Of a stretch of DNA of 64,000 bases, positions 52,001 to 62,800 are shown piece by piece. A program made the position numbers and the translations under genes. The DNA comes from Kryptolebias marmoratus (Eukaryota; Chordata; Actinopteri; Cyprinodontiformes; Rivulidae): assembly GCF_001649575.2 (NCBI RefSeq), contig NC_051437.1, forward strand, positions 12,989,215-13,053,214, written 5' to 3'. The notes beneath the pieces are model-generated. The model was given only the letters and a program-made list of their open reading frames with translations, had not been told where the DNA came from and searched no databases. The stretch's first letter is position 1. Each line of letters opens with the position of its first letter.

Positions 52001-55000
52001 ATAGCGGCTCACGTTGATGGAAAAAATAATTAGATTTTTAATTCGTCATGCCCACAAATGTGTATTCCAATTTGGGTTTTGTACCCGCCGTGATTGAGAG
52101 GGCGGATGGGGTTGGCGTTACTTCAAGACTGCTCAGGAGTTCAGGCAGAGAAATAGAGGAACTACTGTGTAATGAAGAAACAGATGGCGGCGTGCTACTT
52201 TCACATCTAAATCTGGGTATGTGATGAGGTATGACAGATGTATAATGAGAAACATAACACCTCACTGACACGTCTGATTTCCTTGGCTAAATGATACCAA
52301 TGTGAGAATAAAAAAAAATAGAAAAAAAAACAGGCGGGGTAGTGAGGTGAGGGGGGTTTAGGAGGAGGAAGGGGAAGATATTCTGTGCCTCAGCAGGTAG
52401 GAGCTGAGGTGGACTGCCGCATGTGCTGACATGCCTTAAAAAAAAAATTCACTCTATTGTTCGTTGGAATCGATCATTTCCTGGCGAAGGCCCCGACTTC
52501 CTGCCTGCTGCTTCCTGTTTGGGGAGACAACCTTGAGCTGAGCTTCCTGCCTGTGAATCAGGGCAGCTGGTGAAGCCATTACATCCCAGCGAGGACTGAT
52601 CTTCATAACAAGCAAATATTCACGATTAATGAACCAATTAATGACCTGTCGTCTCTGGCCTACATCAAATTACCATCTGTAATTAAAGGTCAAATATATT
52701 CCACGTGGCAAAGATCAGTGATCCAATCATGCCATTGTTATCTCTCCGCTACACGATGCACCAACTAGAAGGGATTATTGAAAACAACAGTTTGCATGTC
52801 AGAACCAATCAGGCACCTTTCTGAACCCAGATATATTATCCTGCCAAGACTGATTAAATCTGACCGATGGTTTTAGAAAACCTGACGTTATCATAACAAA
52901 CACCTACAAAAATAAGAGTGAAAAGGGCACAATGTGAAAGTTAAGCTTAAAAATCCGCACCAGAAGGATAGTAAGACTACTTACTCTGCTTTTAGGCGTC
53001 TTATGTTTTTAGTGCGCTACAAAGTTTAACTAAAACTTAAAAAGTTGACACTGCATTTTTCATTAGCAGAACAGAAACTGAAGTAAAGCTGATGGAAATT
53101 ATGTACTAGACCAGGGGTGGGCAATCCTGGTCCTCAAGGGCCACTATCCTGCATGTTTTCCTTGTTTCCCTGCTCCAACACACCTGATTCAGTGGTTAAA
53201 TCACCTCTTCTTGTTCTGCAGAAGCCTGTTAATCACCCATTGATTCAAATCAGGTGTGTTGGAGCAGAGGAACAAGTAAAACCTGAAGGATAGTGGCTCT
53301 CAAGGCCTAAGATTGCCCACCCCTCTCTTAAGATATTTTTGCTTTTTAAAACTGATATTGCAAAAAATAAAGCTTTTATTAAGTATTAAACTGGGATCAT
53401 CTTATGATGAGCTATAGCCGTTTTGGTGAAACCTAACTGATGCGATGGGTGATCTCGTGTTATGTTGTGAGGTCTCATTAGAAGTGTGTGTTGAAGATGA
53501 CGCTCAGCTACTGCCACACCAAATTTTAGCTCAGCACGAGTAAAAATTCACTGAATTGTAGCCATTTGTGTCTCTTAAGGAGTTGATTACAAAAGTTAAT
53601 CAGTTGTAGATGAACATCCACTGATTATTATCCAGTTCCTTAAAATCCGTCTGGTGGTTTATGAGATATTTTTCTAACAGGCAGATAAACAAACACACAC
53701 GCACACAGACCTTTGGCTACAGGTAATAATTAAAGAGAAGTAAATTAACCATCACTTTTCAGTACTTTGACTGATTTGCATTAATTAAAAAACATGTTGT
53801 CTTATTTAAACATAATGATTGGCTGAAGGTAAATAAAAACTACTGTGGATTCCAAATCCACAAATTAATTAAAGAAAAAAAAAACTACTCAGTTTTTTCC
53901 CTCCCCCTAGTATCAGCAAATACCATGCACACATACGTTGATGACTAAGTTTAGTGGTAAGACACATGACAAATTTATTCCATTTTTGGAGCTCAAAATA
54001 GCCCACAGCACACACATTGTCAGCACACACACAAATCAAGCAGCTTTAGATTGCATGCTGACAAGTGAAGAACAAAAGAAGAAGTGTCAGCCTTAAAAGA
54101 AAAAAAAAACTATCTACAGCAGATGAACAGCATTTGAAAGTCTTGTCTTTAAGAAACGGGGTAAAAAAAAATCTACCAAAGATCTGAAACAGAACCCGAG
54201 AGATGTATCGTCCTTCAGTTGATCATCTCCCGTACGTCAGATTTTCAGCTAATAGCTCCTTGGGAATCACTATGTTGGTGCTAAAATACGAGAGTACTTG
54301 TTCCTGTTTGTTAAGGGTTGTGCTTCAGGATATTTTATTTGGAGAGAAGCTAATGGTAAGGATTAGCTTTAATTACAGATTGTGCTGGAAAAACCTGAAC
54401 AGCAGTCGTTTAAACGTACCGTTCAAATTTCAAAGGTTGTAAAGAAGTCTCACACCTGGCTGGTTCCTGTTTCCTGGGCAGCTGTGAGTCACTGCTAACA
54501 GATAGGATTTCACATCTGGTTCAGAGCGGAGACTTCCTTGTAAACTACTGGGATTTTATTATTGTCTGGATGTCCGAAAAAACTCTCCAAAAAATCAATC
54601 CAAAATGCTGCTGCCAGAGTTCTCGTGAGAGTTAGGAAGAGATCATATTTTTAGCTTGCCTCTGCTGGCTCTCATCTTATATTTCAAATTAAAAAATGAA
54701 GATTTGATGCAATCTGCTGGCTTACTTAGATCACTTTTACAAACTGTGATTTCATAATGTGTTGTATGTGAATGTATTGTGTTATAACTAGACTGAATTG
54801 ACTTGAATTGGACTGGAATCTGACTTCAATGGACTCGTTGTTTTCGCTGTTTGCTGTCCCGAGTTGATTTTTGTTGTCAACTCACACTATCTAAATAAAG
54901 TGAATGGAAAACTGCACTGAATTAAACCGAGGTGCAATGAATAAAGACAGCCTCCTCCCAGTCCAGAAAGCCAAACAAACAGACGAACCGGGCCGCAGCA

Positions 55001-58000
55001 TCAAACAGCAGTGACACGATCTTATCAGCTGAGTTGTATTAATAGGCCGGGCAGTAATAGAGGGAGGCGCCAGATTATAAATGTGTTCGAGAAATCAGCT
55101 TTAAATACGGTGACCCCATTGCTGCCATAGTTCTACAAAGATCAGCAGCCATGTCTGTTTGACTTGTTGAAAAGGTCACAGCAACAGCAGCATGAGGAGA
55201 ATTAATGGCACCTTGATGTCGGCAGAGATGCTGATCTCCGGGGGTGTCAGGGTAATAGAAGGACACTGCTGGGGGCCTTCACCCACAGGGATCCAGGAGC
55301 GAGCCAGCAGCTCTCGAGCACACTCCTTCTGGATGGTACACCTGGACAAAAAAACAAACAAAAACATTAAAAACCAGACAAAATTTGTCTCATATGTGGA
55401 CTGAAACAACACACCCACAGATCTGCAGTCATGAGCATTTGCACAACTTCCCTGGCCCCCCCTGTGACATTACAATCATATATAATAATTGCTTGTCATT
55501 GTTACAGCTGGTAATGGAGACCAGTGAATGACCACGGTAGATGTGTGAACGCAGAGCTTTAAGGTCAACTTTTCATCCTTTGTGAGGTGAGCACGAACTT
55601 TTCAGTTTCCATTTCATTCCAGGACTTGACAAAGTCTCACCGTTGGGTTTCACGGTCCGCTTCCCGCAGATTTATGAGGTGCTCTGGTCTCCTAATGTCA
55701 CAGTCAGACCTCGGCTGTCAGTTTGCCTGGCTCGACACAGGAGACTACTTGACTCTAGGTCGAGCGCATTGCTATGGTAACCCACCCCAAAGGCGCCAAG
55801 ATCAGGAGCCAGTTACAGATATTTGAATAACAAAACTACCTGAGTGGTTTTTAATCTGCGTGGACCAACAGTCCGCCCCTGAATGCGTGTGTTTGTTTGC
55901 TCAAACACACAGAAAGCATGTGTGTGTGTGTGTGAATCTGTGAATATAATGAATATGTAGGACAGAGGGATTGTTAAAGGGCATTCAACAAGCAAGGTGG
56001 CCTCACACTCTGACTTGTGTTTCACTAATGAACTTGGCTGCTGGCACAGAGCTCAGTTCATCTGCAGCACAGATTGGAAGGACAAAGTGACCTCAGAGGG
56101 AAGGAGGAACCACAGAGGCACCATTTATCGTCATCCTTACACGCCACATAACGAGTTTGGCACAGCCCACTTTCCTTTCACACTCCGGTAGTTGTTTTTA
56201 AAGTAAAGTGTGTGGCCATGTGCCTGCCCGCCTGAAAGTGTGAGGATTTGTGTTTGAGGAAAGTAGACGTTCATAATTCTCAGTCCCTCCGGCGCTTAGG
56301 GACCCATAAGAACCATGAAGTCTGCAACCATTATATAAATACAAATGACAGTTCTTTAAGCAATGGGAAAAAAAAAAACCCAACAACTAAACACAAACAA
56401 ACTTATAAACCCTAAACACACTCTCAACAGTCCCCATTAAAAAAGATTTTAAAAAAAGACTGTTTGATCATTTATTCTTGTTTAGTTTCTGACTTCCTTT
56501 CTACTGTGGAAAAAAAACATTATTTAATTTTAGAACGACTGGGAATTTAGTGCAGCTGTTAACAAGATATCTGAGTTTCAAGGCAGGCATGCCAAAACAA
56601 TGTTCTGTTACTAATAAAATCCCACTGACGGGATAAAATATCTCAATAACCATTGAATAATTTGGCACAGCTGTGACATTTGCACTGCCAGGAAATCAAT
56701 CTAAGCATCTTCTTGGTTCAGGCTCATGTTGATGTGAGCTATACCAAAAGTACAGCCTCCTTAAGACTTATAAAACACATTTTTATTACCCGCTGCTGAA
56801 AGGCGAAGGCCGACAATAATGTTTTTGCTTGTACTTATGAGTGTGTGTACATGTGTTTGTGTGTCTGCTATCAAGATATCCAATGAACCATAGGACAAAC
56901 TGTAATGAGCCTTGCAGAAAGGAATCATTGGATGCACATCTATGACCGATTATCGTTCAGAGTCAACCCGATTCAAGATGGGTGCCGCAGCCAACTGACC
57001 TTAAAAACACAAAAGTGGCAGTTTTACACGTATTGTGGTATTTGATGTGGCAGTGGCTGAGAGTCATTCCCGACCTCTACCCTGAGCGTGACATCTTACA
57101 TAGGATTGTGCATAACTTTATTTTCAAGGATGGATCAAAATGGTTTCAACTACAACTACAACTGTGAGAAGTTGCATTGTAAAAATTAGGTCATTCATGG
57201 AGTTTTCTACAACAAGTAAGATTTTAACTGTTAATAACCTTTTTACAAGATTCCATTTTAAAAGACAGAACTGTAAGCTTATTTATTGGTCCATAATTAT
57301 ATTTGGGTTGTGTACTAGAGGCTGTTTATGTCCTTCAGTGTAAAAAATAAATTACTTTGATGCTGGCTTTCATCCCCTGTGAGACACTCTGTTTTAGCTT
57401 GTCTCCCCTCCTCAGAAAGGCTCTGATTGGTTAGTCAATTAGTGAACAATGTGTGTGTTGTTTGAAGCATGCCCAACAATCACCTTGGTAGTAATCATGC
57501 AAGCATATTGTGATGTGATATATGTAATCAGTGGTAAAAATGGTAAAAAGACAGCTGATTTTCATCCATCCATTTTTACCTCAGTTGCCTTCCAGGGGTT
57601 GGGTTCTTCTTCTTATCAACAATCTAGGGCGGTGCTAAGACAGACCAACACCTACAGCCAACTTAGAATCCCCAATTAAACAATGAATTCTGTTTTTAGA
57701 TGAGGAATAACAACCAGAAATTGAAAGCAAAACCAGCAAGTCCACATATGACTCATGGAAACTTCCCACAGAAAGTCTCTAAAGCCCAGAACTTTCTTGT
57801 TGTGACAGCAGTGTGACAGTCTTCCTTGTTTTTCATCCGGAAGGATCTATTTGGTTTAACCAGTAAAGTCTAGATTTTATCTTTTAAGTGGTGAATACCT
57901 CATAATTGGTGGAAACTTGAAGCAGACGTCCAGGAAATTTCATTTCGTATGTCAAAGAAAGAAACAGCAAAAAAAACAAACAAACAAAACAAACCCAAAA

Positions 58001-59629
58001 AAAGACAGTCCCTCTCGCATGAACGCCAACAAACGGCGAGAAATACGAAAAAAACAAGGAAGCAAACACACCAACTCCCTCAGATCATTGTGGTTTTCCT
58101 GTCTGCATAAAAGCAAAAAATCTTTAAAATGTATTCATATCTTGCCTGCTAATTCAAACACTGATTTGAGCAAACGCTGCGCTGTGGAGAGATTAATTCA
58201 AAGAACTTTCTGTCTTTCCGACTGACTAATTCTAATGCAATTAAAAGAAACAAAAAAACAACCAAAAAAAAAAAACAAAAAAACTACAGTTTACACACAC
58301 ACACACAAACACTTGCCTCCTCCCCTGCCTCACTGCACTCCACTGACTTGTAAGGCTTCCCAAAAAAGCTCCTTAAAATAAACAGAGTCAACGTTTGCAG
58401 CTAAAATATGACCTGTGAAAACTCATCACCCCCCCCCAAGTGTGTGATGAGGTGGGAAGCCGGAGAGGCTGTTAAACAGCGGCAGAACATATGAGCCTCT
58501 AAAGTGCTCCCACTGACACAAACACACACGCAAAGTCTCTGCGAGATAAGAACGTGCAGATAAGCATGATCATTTGTGAATAGCAAAGATGGCGTGTCAT
58601 GCATAATTTGATTCAAATGAAGATATTTAAGTGCTTTCTTGTGACATGTGGCAGATTAAGCCAGCGCCAGCATGAAAAGGAGTGATCAAGGACCGAGCTT
58701 TATCTCTGCCAGAGGAACTAGCTCTCTCTTTCTGACAACAATGCATTCTCCAACAAGTGAACAGACATGTTTTCATGCTCTTCCCCACATGCAGACGTGC
58801 TGAGAGACGTCAGAGCCGTGCATAAAATCAAAAAGGCCCCCACAGAGACAGGGGCGGCTTCACAGATTGTGAGATCTAGTGGTTCTTTGTATATTTTTTG
58901 TCCTCCATTCACAGTTGTCTGCAGTTGTCCGTCCACCCCCTACGCTTCGGCCCTTCTCTGATCCCCGAGGCCCTGAATCTACAGCGCCAGCCCAGCAGGC
59001 CCGGCCAAACAGCGCATCAAGCACACACAAACACACATGACATCAGCTCCCAGGCCTCCGAGAGCCAGAGGCCGACACACACTCATGCTGACGCTCGCAC
59101 GCAGGCTTACACACTTTGACATTTTCTCGTAAAAAGAACCAGTGTGCTCCCTCTCTCTTTCTCTCTCCCTCCCACCACCATCATCACAATCAACGCTCCT
59201 TTGTAGAGGGATGGAGATGGGGACAAGGGCACTGGGGGAGGAGAAGACGAGAACTAGGGAGAGGGAGCAGCAGGCTGAGAGATAGAAGCCCAAATTCGAG
59301 ATACAAGAGCAAGAAAATGAGAGAGAGCGAGAAAAAGAAAGCAGAAGACGGAGAGAATCGCAAGGGGTAAGGCAGAGGCAGCGAAGCGAGAAAGGGACTG
59401 GGATAAAGAGACAAGAGATAGATAAATAAGGAGAGGAGACAAGGGGATGACAGTCTGACCACATACACACAAGCTCTCATCATTTCCACTCTTCCAGCAC
59501 TGAATGGCCTCTGGCAATGCCCGCGCTTGCAGATCTGCAGCTCAGCTCATCACAAAACTCACTATCATGTCTGATCTGCTTTAATCACTGAGCAACCAAC
59601 CAAGTCACTCACTCACACACACAAACGCA

Positions 59630-59669
<40 letters not shown>

Positions 59670-59830
59670 TGCAGACAAACAAACACAGCTCGATGGCACA
59701 CATATTCTCCAAGCGAGTGCAGAGAGCCAGTCCTGACAGAGCCACATTAATCACAGTGTACTTTCACTCGCTCACAGCTCCACTCCAGCCAAGTCACTCC
59801 TCGCTGAGCGCTCCGGGACTGCCACCTCCT

Positions 59831-59882
<52 letters not shown>

Positions 59883-62800
59883 GTCCAACAGCCTGAGAGC
59901 CAGGGGGCCGCTCCTAACAATGATGTTACCCCCACGTCTGGGGGCTGAACGAAAAGCAAATCGATACTGATCCAACAACAGGCCTCCTAACCAAAAACAC
60001 ACTCTGTTTCTGCCAACACTCCATCAGCTGGGTGGCAGATCCAAAGTGAGAGTGGCAAAAGCAAAGAAAACAACAAAAAAACAAAATAAAAACAACTGGA
60101 AGAGGAAGTGGTTTTACTGAGTCGTATGATCAAAGTGTCAATCTAATCTTGTATTACGCTATACTTCCAAATAATCCAAGTTGTTAATACCACAGACCTA
60201 GCATTCGAAAACACAGAATTTTAGCTCAGTATTTATAGAAACGACAAAAATATAGCCCTCTTTTTTTTCTTTTTAAAGTCTGTCGGCTGTATTGGTCATC
60301 ATGAATCGAGTTTAAAAAGTTAATCAATTGTAAATGTACATGCAATGACTACTTTCTGAGAGTTTCATTAAAACCTGTCCTCTAGTGTATAAAATGTTTT
60401 GCTAACAGACAAACACAGGCAAATATACACAAAGAATGTTAAACTGTGACTTTAGAAACAGAAAGCAGAGGAAGTAAGTCCCAGGTTGAAAGCATGTGAC
60501 CTCAGTGTGACACAACAGCGTATAATTTGTCTGAAGTACATTTTACTAGAAAGAGTCCAGCAGGGATAAATTACAAGTTAGAGGAGGACATTTAAATACA
60601 CAGAGACAAATAAAGTGTGTGTGTGTGTGTGTGTGAGGGGGGTCTCACCTGTTCTCTAAAGTGCACCAGCCACAGTGGGCATCTCCTGCTCCCAGACAGT
60701 CTCTGCAGCTCTTCCACTGGTCACACTGTGCCACTTTCACTCTCAGCATCTGTCCGTCACACACCGGAGTTAACAACACACACACACGCGCAGAAACAAT
60801 ATTTTAAACAGTGTTATCAAGATGAAAGCAAAAATATTTTTATACGGTGCGTGCCGGCTGCTGCTGAACTAAATTACAGTATTTTACTCGACAACAATTT
60901 TGATAATCATCCAATATGTTACTGAACAAAAAGAAAACCCAAACATGTGCTGGTTTCAGCTCCTCAGATGTTCTGGTTTGCTGCGTCTCTCTGTTTTTAC
61001 TCTCTTTTAGGTCATCTGAAGGATTTAGACCAAGAGCTTTAATACAGACCCCTGACTTTTGGGAAAACAGGCATTTTTATTCTTTTTAAGTGGCCCATTA
61101 ACTAGAAAAAAAAGTTAATTTAAAACTGGCTAAAACTTTAGCATAGCATTAAATTTGTTAGAAAAAGCTATTTTTTAAAATTTCGGAAACATTTAGCATT
61201 TGCCACCATAAAAGGAGGGAGATCATGAAATTGTCTATTCATTTATCTCTCTGTGTGTTAGCAAAATGTTTTACATTTTAGTAAGAAGTTCAGAAAGTAA
61301 ACACTGAATGTACACTTACAACTGATTAACCTTTGGTGTTAACCTGATTCTACAGCTAACTGACTCTAGCAACCACAGAAAATGGCTATAACTTGGTCAA
61401 TTTTACAGATACTGAGTTAAAATTTCTGTGGTAGTAGCTGAGAGTCATCCCCAACCTCTACCCTGAGCGTCTTATGAGATTGTTCATAACCTTTTTTTTC
61501 CATGGATGGATCCAAAAGGCTGCAACTAACTGGTTCTTCTAACTGTCTGTGTGAGACCTTTGTATAAAACATTTATTCTTTCAAGGATTACTTATCTCAT
61601 CATTATAAATATTTGAAAATAGTTTTAAAAAGAGTTAATCTGTACATTAACACAACACATTTGTTCATGCACAATAACTCCTTTCTCTGGTCATTGTGTG
61701 TGTGGAAACCAGCCTACACCCTTAGTTAGCCCTAGAATGAATTACAATTGGTGACAAATCAACTGCGAATAAAAAAATACCATCTTTGTCTGTTTTTGTA
61801 ATTAAATGTCTATTTTTAAAAGTCGATAAACATGCTTTAAAATTCTACAGGCGGCCCTTGTGACTGCCGCTGGTATCGGAGAAATAATGTATCTGTTAGC
61901 AGTGCAAACAAACGCTGCGGGCAGTAAATGATTTCTTGTTTTATTATTTTTTTTATTTTTTACCAGAGGCAAAAGCAAAATGGAAGCATCCCTCTGCTCC
62001 CACTGCACCAACCAACACACATGTGGATGGCAGGTTAAAAGGCGGTTGTGTTACTGTTAGCTTTTGCGTCTATGAAGGGATTTAAACTAGCAGAGCAAGC
62101 CATAAAACACAAAGATATTCCTAAATTTTTCCTGTCTCTTCTGCACCTTTATTGCAATCAAACTAATTATGCATACTTTGTGCTATTTTAACCATTCATA
62201 TATCAAAATGCTCAGCCTGCTATGAGTTTTAGTATTTGTAACTTTTATACTTTTTGTTTAATTTAACTATATAATTGTCCCCATAGAGACACATTTAGAC
62301 ACTTCAGTTCCTGCAAAACCTTGAAACCTTCTTCAGCATTGCTCTGTTTTTGTTTCCCAATGCTCATTTTACTTTTTATTTACTGTCCTGCCAATTTTAG
62401 CATTTAGCTGAGGTGTTGCTAAATTCAGCTTTTAGCTACAGTTTTGTTAATTTTCTCTTTCGGCTGTTTTTACTTCATTTCAGCCTTAAGCTAATGTTTT
62501 GCTCGTTTTAGTTCAGTTCTGCTTCGTTAACGTTAACGATTTGGTTTCAGCAGCAGCAAAGATCAGCAAGGTCATTCAGTGAAATCTAGTTAAAATTAAA
62601 GTTCTTGCTAAATAAATGTCAGCCAAAAACCGCCTATTTTAGCTGTTCAGCGTATGTATGAAAATGTTTCTGTGGCAGAAAGCGCAACGATTTAATGGTA
62701 ACTAAAAATCCGGCGCACTTGTTGGTTGAAGGTGCAGCCACATGCAGCCAGAAACTGAGTGGTTTTGAAACCAGTTTTCGAAACCCAACCCTGAAATAAA

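Larger units (their letters stand above)
51940..55211 (-). other. Intron e3/e4
   Basis: 3272 nt. It holds an ETS-site cluster (52470-52760), a hAT-type MITE (53112-53324), a dispersed repeat (53375-53730) and a LINE 3' remnant (54550-54915). Confidence 0.8.
55342..60648 (-). other. Intron e2/e3
   Basis: 5307 nt. It holds an RFX-like motif (55768-55781), dispersed repeats (56785-57090 and 60185-60440), a decayed LINE piece (57560-57682), two long CA tracts (59631-59667 and 59834-59880), and a GA-rich block (59215-59450). No gene seen. Confidence 0.8.

Noticed and set aside
58979..59489. Long overlapping minus frames rich in L and S (163, 99 and 87 codons)
   Set aside because: They arise from a GA-rich stretch that reads as CT-rich on the other strand. 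All three frames are open, so it is a composition effect.
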